A stretch of DNA of 45,977 nucleotides from Terriglobales bacterium. Lineage in GTDB: Bacteria > Acidobacteriota > Terriglobia > Terriglobales > Acidobacteriaceae. The DNA lies in NCBI GenBank assembly GCA_025980765.1, contig JAICXB010000032.1, positions 1 to 45,977 of the forward strand, given 5' to 3'. Below, one piece after another: positions 16,825-24,537 of this stretch. The notes beneath the pieces are model-generated. The model did not search any database, was not told where the DNA came from, and saw only the letters and a program-made list of their open reading frames with translations. Position 1 is the first letter of the stretch, and each line of letters opens with the position of its first letter. Position numbers and translations under genes: made by a program.

Positions 16825-17313
16825 CTAATAGGGCGAGGAAAGCAGTGCCATGCTGGAGGCCTCATCCGGCGTGTTCACCAGATCGAGCCGCACTTTGGCG
16901 ATGCCGCGGCCGCTCATGTTGAGCATGCGGGCGGCGCTGTAGGAAAGATCAATAATACGGCCGGGCACGATCGGTCCGCGGTCGTTCACCCTTACCAGAA
17001 CCCACAGGTGATTTCGCAGGTTGGTGACTTTGACCCAGGTGCCCAGCGGCAGCGTCGGATGCGCAGCCGTGAGCTCGTTCATGTCATAAGCTTCACCGCT
17101 GGCGGTAGGCTTGCCGTTGAACCACTTGCCGTACCATGAGGCGTCCCCAACCTCGAACGGGCGGTTGGCTTTGGAAACCTTGCTGTGGCTTTGCGGCTGC
17201 TTAGGGTGAGCTGATCGGGTTCCCGAATTGGACTGCGCGGAAAGCAGCATCGAAGTCGTGACCAGAACGGCAATCACGAAACCTTTCTGAGCCGATTTTT
17301 TTGCGCTTTTCAT
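16825..17313 (-). CDS. RlpA-like double-psi beta-barrel protein, no SPOR
   Basis: A 162-residue exported protein. The N-terminus (KSAKKSAQKGFVIAVLVTTS) is a signal peptide, cleaved probably after LLSAQS. Residues about 55-150 are a double-psi beta-barrel: VGDASWYGKWFNGKPTASGE, ELTAAHPTLPLGTWVKV and VNDRGPIVPGRIIDLS. The E, H and D positions seen in the RlpA at 12090 are kept (E74, H85, D111). It has no cysteine lipobox and no SPOR domain, so it is probably soluble in the periplasm and acts on peptidoglycan without septal targeting. I chose the ATG at 17313 over 17349 because it opens the signal peptide; its ribosome site is weak. A paralogue of the other window member. Confidence 0.85.
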   Translation of the reverse strand: MKSAKKSAQKGFVIAVLVTTSMLLSAQSNSGTRSAHPKQPQSHSKVSKANRPFEVGDASWYGKWFNGKPTASGEAYDMNELTAAHPTLPLGTWVKVTNLRNHLWVLVRVNDRGPIVPGRIIDLSYSAARMLNMSGRGIAKVRLDLVNTPDEASSMALLSSPY

Positions 17314-17591
17314 TCTTGAATCCAGTCTGCCGCCGGAGCAGCTAAACACTCAGTAATTATAAGAAAACAAAGACGAAATAAGGAAAATTTATTTCCAGAA
17401 TCGAGCAGAAAAGCCTTGCTTTTTCAGCCCCTTCATGGGTGAAAAATGCCGTTTCCAATCCACCCGGCCCAACTCCGAATCGAGCATAGTAGGATGTTCG
17501 GACGCAGTCTGGGCGTTGGCAGGCGCAATCGAATTATAAGAGGCTCAATATCAGCAACTTACAAGCAAATATTGAACATAGTCCCAAGCTG

Positions 17592-18383
17592 GTGTTGACG
17601 ATTGCCGGCTTTGACCCCTCCAGTGGTGCGGGAATCACCGCCGACCTCAAGACCATTGCCGCCCATGGGCTTTACGGCATTGCCTGCATCACGGCCCTGA
17701 CGGTGCAGTCCACCAACAGGGTCGGGCGCGTCCATCCTCTACCGCCTGAGGTGATCACCGAGACTCTTGAAGAGCTTTTTGCCGACTGTCCCCCGGCCGC
17801 AGTGCGGATTGGCATGCTGGGTTCGGCTGGTGTGGCCCGAGCCGTGGTCCATTTCCTGAGGACGAGATCGCTGAAAATTGTGCTGGATCCAATCCTTCAG
17901 TCCTCGTCCGGGGTGTCGCTACTCGATTCCGAGGGTTTTCAGGTCCTGAAGTCTGATCTCCTCGCCTTAGCCGAGGTGGTTACGCCGAACCTGCATGAAG
18001 CGTCGATGCTTGCCGGGTTTAAGGTTTGCGACCTCGAATCCATGAGGCTGGCCTGCCAAAAGCTGCATGAGCTGGGGGCAAGAAACATCGTCCTGAAAGG
18101 TGGACATCTGGCGCAACCTACCGATCTACTGGCCGAGAGCCTTCCTGACTCTGAGCTGGTCTTCCGCGAGTTTCCCGGCCAGAGAGTGGATACCCCGAAT
18201 ACCCACGGAACCGGATGCGCCTTTGCGACAGCGGTGGCCTGCAATCTGGCGGTCGGGATGCGGCTCTCTGATGCCGTCTTCATGGCGAAGGGATACGTGG
18301 CAGGTGCATTGCGGAGTGCTTATCCGGTTGGAGGAGGTCCTGGGCCAATCAACCATTTACACGCGTTCAAGCCGCGCGTTTGA
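17592..18383 (+). CDS. thiD: Hydroxymethylpyrimidine (phosphate) kinase
   Basis: A 263-residue ribokinase-fold enzyme that phosphorylates hydroxymethylpyrimidine and its phosphate in thiamine synthesis. The N-terminal LTIAGFDPSSGAGITADLK, the QSTNR stretch, the TPNLHEA motif (131-137) and the C-terminal THGTGCAFATAV (204-215, with the catalytic cysteine C209) are all present. The GTG at 17592 puts methionine directly before the first beta-strand; family members usually have a few more residues, and the reading frame stays open upstream through a stretch starting near 17571, so the true start may lie slightly earlier at a non-standard codon. No THI-box riboswitch core was found upstream. No other thiamine genes are nearby. 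Confidence 0.92.
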   Translation: MLTIAGFDPSSGAGITADLKTIAAHGLYGIACITALTVQSTNRVGRVHPLPPEVITETLEELFADCPPAAVRIGMLGSAGVARAVVHFLRTRSLKIVLDPILQSSSGVSLLDSEGFQVLKSDLLALAEVVTPNLHEASMLAGFKVCDLESMRLACQKLHELGARNIVLKGGHLAQPTDLLAESLPDSELVFREFPGQRVDTPNTHGTGCAFATAVACNLAVGMRLSDAVFMAKGYVAGALRSAYPVGGGPGPINHLHAFKPRV

Positions 18384-18426
18384 GGAATTACCCCTTGGAC
18401 CACCGCAGCGACCGTTTATAGCCGAT

Positions 18427-18492
18427 GTGCGACGTCGCACAGGTGCTTCCAGCAGGCAGGGTAGAGGCGCGCGTCATGCCCTGTCTCTACCC
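18427..18492. terminator. Hairpins between convergent thiD and TPR gene
   Basis: A perfect palindrome GTGCGACGTCGCAC (18427-18440) and an 8-bp stem GGGTAGAG/CTCTACCC (18459-18466, 18485-18492). They lie between two converging stop codons and could end transcription from both sides, although no T-run is present. Confidence 0.4.
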
Positions 18493-18513
18493 AACGTTCA
18501 GGTGCAATTCTGC

Positions 18514-19731
18514 TTATCGCGGCGTGGCTTGACTGCGGGGGATCAATTTGGGCTCTTGTGGCTGGGTTTGTTGCGGATTGTTCGTCTGGTTCTGCTCGGT
18601 CTGATTGGGCTCGACTGTGACCGGCGTGCCGTTTCGCTCGACCAGCACCGGGGGTTTTTGCGAGCGCCGGCGTATCTCCTGCTCGGCCTGAATTCCCGCT
18701 TCGGTCTTCGTATCGTTCTTGTCCGCAACCTCGACCAGCTTCTTGCCTTCGTCTTCACGGCGGGTGGCGAGGGTCACATGCCTGTCGCGGTTATCGGCTT
18801 CCTTGGCTTTTCCGTAGTAGTAGTCGGCTGACTCGCGGTCTCCATTGAGCTCGGACACATATCCCATGTTGTTTAACGTGAATGCGTCGTGGGGATCGAG
18901 CTTGTAGGCCTGCTGAAAGTCCTGAAGCGCGGTCTTGCGATCGTTGCGATTGATCGCCGAAACACCGCGCAGGTTCAGGCGGGCGACTTTGGCGGCGACA
19001 GTGTCTTCTTTACCCAAGGCCGCGCGGACCTTATCGGCATTGCCGGCTGCAACTTCGCTGATCGGCCGCCCGCGCCAACTCTTGTTGATGGTCACAATCA
19101 CCGGTTCGGCGGAATGACGATCGGCTGCGGCGGTGTAGTAGTTCAGCGCGGCCTCCAGTTCACCTTCCTTTTCTTTGGCGAAGCCCATATTGTTCAAGGT
19201 GAATGGATTCTTCGGATCGACCTGGAGCGCCTTCTGCAGCAGCGTATCGGCTTCAGCCACGCGATCTTTGTTCAGCAGACCGATGGCTTCAACGTTCATA
19301 ACATTGAGCTGAACCCCACCGGTTTCGGCATGTCCGGCGACGGCGGCCACCGTCTTTCCCTTGGCGTCCTGGTTGCTGGCCCGATCTACAGTGGCCTGCG
19401 AGTTCTGCTCCTGAGCTAACTGGTAAAAGCGCTGAGCGCGATCCACGTCGCCTTCGAGTTCGGCGACATATCCAAGATTGTTGAGCGTGAATGGATCGTT
19501 GGGATCCAGAAGATAAGCTTTGTAAAACAGCCGCTTGGCCCGGCTGTAGTCGTGCTTCTCGATGGCGCGTACGCCGTCGCGGTTGTAGGACTGCACCGGC
19601 GTTGGCTTGGTGTGCTTGGGAATGCTGATGCGGAAGCCCTTGTCTTCTGCGTGAACCAAGGTTGCACACAGCACAGCGCCAAAGATCATGAGGGCAGCAC
19701 GGGAACGAAGAATTTTCTTTGCCAGAATCAC
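18514..19731 (-). CDS. Exported TPR protein with three repeat blocks
   Basis: A 405-residue protein. The GTG at 19731 is preceded by GGAGG and starts a signal peptide (KKILRSRAALMIFGAVLCATLVHA). The rest has three strongly similar tetratricopeptide blocks, each with a DP-x-FTLNN core: DPNDPFTLNNLGYVAELEGD, DPKNPFTLNNMGFAKEKEGE and DPHDAFTLNNMGYVSELNGD. Each is followed by a stretch ending in a charged segment. The C-terminal 60 residues are rich in Gln, Pro, Asn and Thr with no domain. TPR proteins serve as scaffolds for protein contacts, here outside the cytoplasm. No named family is recognised. An ATG further upstream would add 19 residues before the signal peptide and is less likely. Confidence 0.82.
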   Translation of the reverse strand: MILAKKILRSRAALMIFGAVLCATLVHAEDKGFRISIPKHTKPTPVQSYNRDGVRAIEKHDYSRAKRLFYKAYLLDPNDPFTLNNLGYVAELEGDVDRAQRFYQLAQEQNSQATVDRASNQDAKGKTVAAVAGHAETGGVQLNVMNVEAIGLLNKDRVAEADTLLQKALQVDPKNPFTLNNMGFAKEKEGELEAALNYYTAAADRHSAEPVIVTINKSWRGRPISEVAAGNADKVRAALGKEDTVAAKVARLNLRGVSAINRNDRKTALQDFQQAYKLDPHDAFTLNNMGYVSELNGDRESADYYYGKAKEADNRDRHVTLATRREDEGKKLVEVADKNDTKTEAGIQAEQEIRRRSQKPPVLVERNGTPVTVEPNQTEQNQTNNPQQTQPQEPKLIPRSQATPR

Positions 19732-19972
19732 GAATCCTCCGCATCGGGACTGGATGTTACGCCTCTGGGAACAAAGACACACCGCCAACCGAAGCAGTCA
19801 GTTAATGGGAGTAGCAGCACTGAACTTTGGTTGCATCCGGCGGCAGCTCAGGATTTGCACAACCAGCGCTAACGCTCATGGGAAAAATCGCATCCAAGCT
19901 CTTTGGACGCGAGCTGCTGCTGGTGGGCTGTCTGCGTTCCTTCGTGCCGTTGCAAGGATTTTCGGAGAGACG

Positions 19973-21013
19973 ATGTATCGATTGCTTCTTATTGTGGCCG
20001 CCGCAATTCTGAGCGCGCAGATCGCTCCCGCTCAGCAGTTGAGTCCCAATCCGCAACAGAGCAGAGGCGCAAATCAACCTGCTGCGCAGACTGGCGTAGC
20101 CAATACTGCGAACGCGCCCAACTCCTCTGCGGCGAACCCCGGCGCTACTAATTCCGCCGCAACCCCACCTGCGATCGAGGGCAATGCGCTGACCTCTAAC
20201 CCAGTGCCACAGCCGGTAACCAAAACCCTAAGCGGGGCAGGACTCGCGGACCCAAACGACATCGCGGGACTGCTCGCTCCCGACCCGTTGAAGCCCAGCA
20301 AGCTTTCGCTGGTTGGCGGGACGGTGAAGAGCATCGACCAAATCCGCGATCACATGACGGTCCGCATTTATGGCAGCGGCAGCATGAAAGTGAAGTTCGA
20401 CCAGCGGACGCACTTTTATCGCGACGGCAAAGAGATCACGCAAATTGGGGTGAAGCGCGGCGATCGCGTCTATCTCGATACACAGCTCAATCAAGGATCT
20501 GTCTTTGCGAAGAACGTTCACGTCGAGACGCGAAATGCGCCGGCCGACGCCAGTGGACAGATCGTCAGCTACAACGCCGGAACTGGAGAGATGGTGGTTC
20601 GCGACGAACTGGCCAACGCTCCGGTAAGGTTCCGCGTAATGCAGAACACCGACATCCGCAACAAGAACGCGGCGGGAAATCGTGGCGATCTGCGTCCGGG
20701 CGCGCTGATCGCGGTGAAGTTCTCGCCTCATTCCCGCAATGAGGCCGCCGCCGATGAAGTCCAGATCATCGCCGAACCCGGCACCTCGTTCACTTATTTC
20801 GGCCGAGTTACCCACCTCGATTTGCGCTCGGGTTTGCTTGACATTGAAAACCAGGCAGACGGCAAAACCTATGAAGTTCACCTCAACGGCTCGAGGAAGG
20901 TTCCGGAGAACCTTGCGGTGGGCAGCCAGGTGACGGTGGTTGCGAATTTCACCGGCAAAAATTACACCGCAGAGAACATCGAGGTGAACGCCGCGCCACA
21001 GGCCGAGAAGTAA
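19973..21013 (+). CDS. Exported DUF5666-like repeat protein
   Basis: A 346-residue exported protein. The start ATG at 19973 follows GGAGAG and gives a signal peptide (MYRLLLIVAAAILSAQIAPA). A 75-residue stretch rich in Asn, Ala, Pro and Ser follows. From about residue 100 there are three beta-rich units of the kind GTVKSIDQIRDHMTVRIYG ... GDRVYLDTQLNQGSVFAKNV, then SGQIVSYNAGTGEMVV and FGRVTHLDLRSGLLDIE, each ending in a GxxV/GALIAV strand. This resembles DUF5666-type domains. They are common in acidobacterial and deltaproteobacterial envelope proteins of unknown role. It is divergent from the TPR gene with the shared region at 19732-19972, and convergent with the M24 gene. Confidence 0.75.
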   Translation: MYRLLLIVAAAILSAQIAPAQQLSPNPQQSRGANQPAAQTGVANTANAPNSSAANPGATNSAATPPAIEGNALTSNPVPQPVTKTLSGAGLADPNDIAGLLAPDPLKPSKLSLVGGTVKSIDQIRDHMTVRIYGSGSMKVKFDQRTHFYRDGKEITQIGVKRGDRVYLDTQLNQGSVFAKNVHVETRNAPADASGQIVSYNAGTGEMVVRDELANAPVRFRVMQNTDIRNKNAAGNRGDLRPGALIAVKFSPHSRNEAAADEVQIIAEPGTSFTYFGRVTHLDLRSGLLDIENQADGKTYEVHLNGSRKVPENLAVGSQVTVVANFTGKNYTAENIEVNAAPQAEK

Positions 21014-21030
21014 GAAGAACTACAGAGCCA

Positions 21031-21060
21031 CGTGGATGCGGGCGAGGGCGCGCATCCACG
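21031..21060. repeat. GCGTGGATGCG hairpin, family B
   Basis: A 10-bp perfect stem CGTGGATGCG (21031-21040) and CGCATCCACG (21051-21060), loop GGCGAGGGCG. The same word pair makes the larger element at 37684-37770 and the outer arms at 25608-25775. It lies between convergent stop codons. Confidence 0.85.
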
Positions 21061-21071
21061 CTTAATGTGTT

Positions 21072-22328
21072 TTATGCGGCCGCGGACGGCTTAGAGGTTA
21101 GGACTAACTCCCGCCAGTCGCGTTGAAATTGCGTGAGCACTTCCGCTCCGCTATCGTTCACGACGACGACATCGCACTGGCGAATCCCGCCGAATCCCTC
21201 AATGTAAATCGCCGGTTCCACATTGAAGACCATTCCCGATTCGAGAATATCGGGCGATTTCGGATGAAGCCGCGGCCGGGCATCCGCTGAGATTGCGGCA
21301 AACCCAACACCGTGCCCGGTCTGGTGCTTAAACTCTTTGCTAAATCCCTGGGTGGACAACACCTCACGAGCTGCGCGATCGACCTCACTGGCCTTCGCTC
21401 CAGGCCGAATCTGCGCCAGCGCCGCTCTGCCGGCTTCCGTGATCGCTTCATACATTTTCGTGACGCGCTCATCAGGATCGCCGAGACAAAACGTTCGGGT
21501 AATGTCGGTCCAGAAACCCTGCACCGAGGAGTTGCAATGGATCATCACCAAATCGCCGGCCTGCAACTCTCGTGCGCGAGTGCGAGCGTAGGCGGCATGC
21601 GCCTTGGCGGAATTCTCTGCGGACATGCACCAGACAAACGCCTCCTGCCGCACGGCGCCCAGCCAGGGCTTCTCCTGGCTAGTCTTTTCTTTGCTGAACC
21701 AGCGCCGGAAAATGCCTTCGCATTCGGCTTCGTTGATACCGGCACGAATTTGGGCCGATGCTTTCGTGAAGGCTTCACCGGCAACCCGGCAGGCGCCACG
21801 TAGTCGTTCAATTTCGGGAGCAGTCAGTTGCGAGCGCAAGCGCGATAGCGCCTCAGCGATGTTTGCGATTTTCAAATCGGGAACGGCACTGCTTACCGCC
21901 TCCGGCAGCGATGAACCGAACAGATGCAGCGCCGCATAGGGCGCCGGCTCGACTGCTTCTGACCCGTCAATTCCGACCTTCTTTAGCGATGCAAAGGCGC
22001 CCAACGCCTTTTGCAAAGGTTCACGAATCGCCGAAGCTGGCGTCGTCAGATCGTCCAGCGATGCTGGCGAGTAAGGAATGACCTGGTCGGCGCGGCTGCT
22101 TTTCGCGAGTTGCTCTTCATCTTTTGGGCAAATCACGATGAGCCGGTCTGCTGTAAGCAGCGCGACACTGGAGCCGATCACCGGCCAATATCCGCTGAGG
22201 AGCAGAACATTGGTTGGAAGCGAGCAGAGGAACGCATCACAACCGCTCTCGCGCAAGGCCGTGCGCGCGCGCTCCATCCGCTCCGCATCATGGGCGAGTG
22301 AGTGCATGGTTTCGGCGGCGACGTTCAT
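21072..22328 (-). CDS. M24-family peptidase homologue, altered metal site
   Basis: A 418-residue protein with the creatinase/prolidase N-domain (1-165) and a pita-bread C-domain. TDITRTF (274-280), HQTGHGVGF (335-343) and NVEPAIYIEG (369-378) are the usual M24 blocks. Of the five metal ligands of Xaa-Pro peptidases, D275, H339 and E371 are present. The first Asp is His (H264, in MIHCNSSVQGF), and the last Glu is Cys (C385, in GGIRQCDVVVV). So either the metal site has changed or the protein is a relative with another reaction, as creatinase is. The start ATG at 22328 overlaps the stop of the upstream enolase-type gene by 4 nt, so the two form an operon. Confidence 0.88.
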   Translation of the reverse strand: MNVAAETMHSLAHDAERMERARTALRESGCDAFLCSLPTNVLLLSGYWPVIGSSVALLTADRLIVICPKDEEQLAKSSRADQVIPYSPASLDDLTTPASAIREPLQKALGAFASLKKVGIDGSEAVEPAPYAALHLFGSSLPEAVSSAVPDLKIANIAEALSRLRSQLTAPEIERLRGACRVAGEAFTKASAQIRAGINEAECEGIFRRWFSKEKTSQEKPWLGAVRQEAFVWCMSAENSAKAHAAYARTRARELQAGDLVMIHCNSSVQGFWTDITRTFCLGDPDERVTKMYEAITEAGRAALAQIRPGAKASEVDRAAREVLSTQGFSKEFKHQTGHGVGFAAISADARPRLHPKSPDILESGMVFNVEPAIYIEGFGGIRQCDVVVVNDSGAEVLTQFQRDWRELVLTSKPSAAA

Positions 22329-23419
22329 GCGGCGAACTTCCTGGCATCTTTGCGCTTCACCTCCAGGCCCAGACCGGGACGGCTGAGGTCCGGCGCCAGT
22401 TCGCCCTCGATCACTTTGGGAACTCCGTCGAAGATCATGCGTTCGATGCGTTCGTGATCGTGGAAGTACTCGATGTGGCGAACCTCGGTGAGCGCGCAGC
22501 ACGGATGACAGTGAATGGCCGGAGATGTATGCGCGGAAAACGGGATTTGAAAGCTCTGCGCCAGCGTGCCCGCGCGCATAAAGCCAGTGATGCCCTCGCA
22601 ACGAGTGGCGTCGGCCTGGAGCACGTCTACCGCCTGGGCTTCCAGCATGTGGCGGAAATAATACTGATCGTAGCCATATTCGCCTGCGGCAATCTCCATC
22701 CCGGCAGGCGCGCGATCGCGTAGCAGGCGCAGCCCGGCGAGATCATCGGAGGAAACCGGCTCCTCGAACCAGCGCACATCGAATTCTGCAAAGCGCTCTG
22801 CCATGGCAAATGCCTGCTTGCGCGAATAGGCGCCATTAGCGTCGACGAACAATTGCACTTCGGGACCAACAGCCTCCCGCGCGGCCCGGACGCGCGAGGG
22901 ATCCTCTTCCGGGTGCGTGCCAATCTTCATCTTCACCATGCGGATGCCACGCTCCGCCCATCCGCCAAGTTGCTTCTGAAGCTGACGAATCGAATAAGTA
23001 GTAAATCCGCCACTTCCGTAAATGGGAACGCGATCGCGGCACTTTCCCAGCAGCACCGCGAGTGGCACTCCGAGCAGCTTGGCTTTCAGGTCCCAAAGCG
23101 CGCTATCGACCGCTGAGATCGCCATCGAGCAAACCCCGGCGCGGCCCAGGTTGCGCACCTTCCAGATCAGGGCTGTCCATATTTCATTGTTTGCCAGCGC
23201 GTCTTTGCCTTCAAGCAGCCTGGTAAATGAGGAATGAATCAGGGAAGCCACAGCTTCATCGCCATATGTGTAGCCCACACCTACGTCGTTGCCCGCGCCA
23301 ATCTCAACCAGGACCAAGGTGGTTTTGTCCCACCAGAAAGTTCCATCAGCCTCGGGAAAATCGGTGGGGACAGTGAAGCTAGAGACATTGATCTTGCGAA
23401 TGGGAACGCAGCACTTCAT
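22325..23419 (-). CDS. Mandelate-racemase-subgroup enolase
   Basis: A 364-residue enolase-superfamily enzyme. The active-site pattern matches mandelate racemase nearly position by position: KMK (K163, K165), the metal ligands D193, E219 and E247, the D270-H297 dyad, and E317 in HIEYF. This means the enzyme abstracts a proton next to a carboxylate with either the lysine or the histidine-aspartate pair; racemase, epimerase or acid-sugar dehydratase are all possible. The capping-domain residues that set the substrate cannot be read. It is cytosolic with no signal. It is the first gene of a two-gene unit with the M24 homologue (4-nt overlap), which suggests a shared catabolic route of a small peptide-like or amidated substrate. 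Confidence 0.88.
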   Translation of the reverse strand: MKCCVPIRKINVSSFTVPTDFPEADGTFWWDKTTLVLVEIGAGNDVGVGYTYGDEAVASLIHSSFTRLLEGKDALANNEIWTALIWKVRNLGRAGVCSMAISAVDSALWDLKAKLLGVPLAVLLGKCRDRVPIYGSGGFTTYSIRQLQKQLGGWAERGIRMVKMKIGTHPEEDPSRVRAAREAVGPEVQLFVDANGAYSRKQAFAMAERFAEFDVRWFEEPVSSDDLAGLRLLRDRAPAGMEIAAGEYGYDQYYFRHMLEAQAVDVLQADATRCEGITGFMRAGTLAQSFQIPFSAHTSPAIHCHPCCALTEVRHIEYFHDHERIERMIFDGVPKVIEGELAPDLSRPGLGLEVKRKDARKFAA

Positions 23420-23585
23420 GGCTGATTAGAAAGATTCAGCTTCGGGCCTGGAAGTTGTGAGCGGGTGCGAGAGGACTGACGCGCCGCGTGGAATTGTGCG
23501 CGCGAATCAGGAATGCTTCCCATCCAGGACTACCCGGTAATTTTTGAGGACACGCGAAAGCGCGCCGCAGGCGGGCGCCAATCCT

Positions 23586-23750
23586 TCAGCTCTGTAGATC
23601 GGCTTTGCGTTCCTGGTCGCGCGCCTGGATCGTGATCTTCTGCTGTATTTCCCCGACCCCATGACACAACCGGCAGATTCTTCCATTTCCATCAGTGCCT
23701 CTTCCCCGGCACACTTCACAAGCCACGAGTTTTGTAAATGCGAGTTCCAT
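23586..23750 (-). CDS. 54-residue DnaJ-type zinc-finger protein
   Basis: A small gene of 54 residues. The sequence holds two CxxCxGxG-like motifs, CEVCRGRG (11-18) and CRLCHGVG (26-33), separated by TDGNGRI, which is the pattern of a single DnaJ-type zinc module. After it comes a charged helix-like tail (QQKITIQARDQERKADLQS). There is no J-domain. Such small stand-alone zinc fingers may act as protein-binding modules or redox-active chaperone accessories; function unknown. It starts at ATG 23750, with a weak ribosome site. It is divergent from the BON-domain gene with an 88-nt space. A longer overlapping frame on the same strand shows no family features. Confidence 0.6.
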   Translation of the reverse strand: MELAFTKLVACEVCRGRGTDGNGRICRLCHGVGEIQQKITIQARDQERKADLQS

Positions 23751-23838
23751 AACTCAATCATACGCCGGGGAGAGCCGTTTGCTCAGCGGCCAACCGCAAT
23801 TGCACAACCGCATCTGAGGTGGAGATAGGAGGAGAAGC

Positions 23839-24351
23839 ATGAAAAACCTTCTTTGCACCCTCGGACTTTCACTGCTGCTGTGTGCCGGCGCACTGGCGCA
23901 GCAGACGACTCCCAGCGCCTCATCAGACCAGAACCAGGCCAATCCGCCTTCAACCTCGACGACTTCAGGCCAGAACCAGGCCAATGCGCCTTCAACGTCT
24001 GCGACGCAAACCCCGAGCACTACTCAACCCTACTCGCCGAGCACGACGCCGAGCACTAGCTCGAGCGATCAAAGCCAGGGTGGCTCGCCGGCATCGTCAG
24101 CCCCAGGCCGCGTGACCGGAGACGTTCCCACGCAAGTGCAACAGGAGCTCAACCGACAGTTGCCGTCGAACGATCAAGTTACGGCGAGCGTTGCAGACGA
24201 TGGCAACCTGAAGCTTACCGGCACCGTGAGTAATGCCAGGGACAAGGAGAGAGCGGAAGAGATCGCCCACACGGTGAGCAACAAGGAGATCGACAACAAG
24301 ATCGAAGTGAAATCCAGCAACAGTCCAGACACCACCTCCACTCCGCGTTAG
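23839..24351 (+). CDS. Exported BON-domain protein
   Basis: A 170-residue exported protein. The start has a strong site (AGGAGG, then AAGC). A signal peptide (MKNLLCTLGLSLLLCAGALA) is followed by an 80-residue low-complexity linker of Ser, Thr, Pro, Gln and Asn, and then a BON domain (about 90-158: VPTQVQQELNRQLPSNDQVT ... NLKLTGTVSNARDKERAEEI). BON domains bind phospholipid membranes. The linker holds a 42-nt tandem repeat (23929-23970 and 23971-24012, CAGAACCAGGCCAAT unit start), which makes the Q-N-Q-A-N pattern. It is probably periplasmic or envelope-associated and possibly stress-related, as OsmY-type proteins are, but that is inference. Confidence 0.85.
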   Translation: MKNLLCTLGLSLLLCAGALAQQTTPSASSDQNQANPPSTSTTSGQNQANAPSTSATQTPSTTQPYSPSTTPSTSSSDQSQGGSPASSAPGRVTGDVPTQVQQELNRQLPSNDQVTASVADDGNLKLTGTVSNARDKERAEEIAHTVSNKEIDNKIEVKSSNSPDTTSTPR

Positions 24352-24370
24352 CCGCAACACAGGAAACGCG

Positions 24371-24395
24371 AAAGGCCGGCGGATGCCGGCCTTTT
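24371..24395 (+). terminator. Rho-independent terminator of BON gene
   Basis: A perfect 10-bp stem AAAGGCCGGC (24371-24380) and GCCGGCCTTT (24385-24394) with loop GGAT and four T. It begins 20 nt after the BON stop codon. Confidence 0.9.
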
Positions 24396-24537
24396 CGTTT
24401 CATCCCGCACAACTGGGACGAACCCCGCGGCAATGTTGCTGATTACGCTTGCCTGAATATCACGTCTATCCGAGAATCCCCGGCACACTTTCACCTGTTA
24501 GTGGGACAAATTTGAAACGGCGGAGGCTTGGAATCAC

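Noticed and set aside
17350..17591. TPP riboswitch upstream of thiD
   Set aside because: The conserved THI-box words (CTGAGA and the ACC-GATCTGG core) are not present.
23507..23761. 84-residue frame overlapping the zinc-finger gene
   Set aside because: Another frame over the same DNA carries the regular cysteine pattern, so this one is the shadow.
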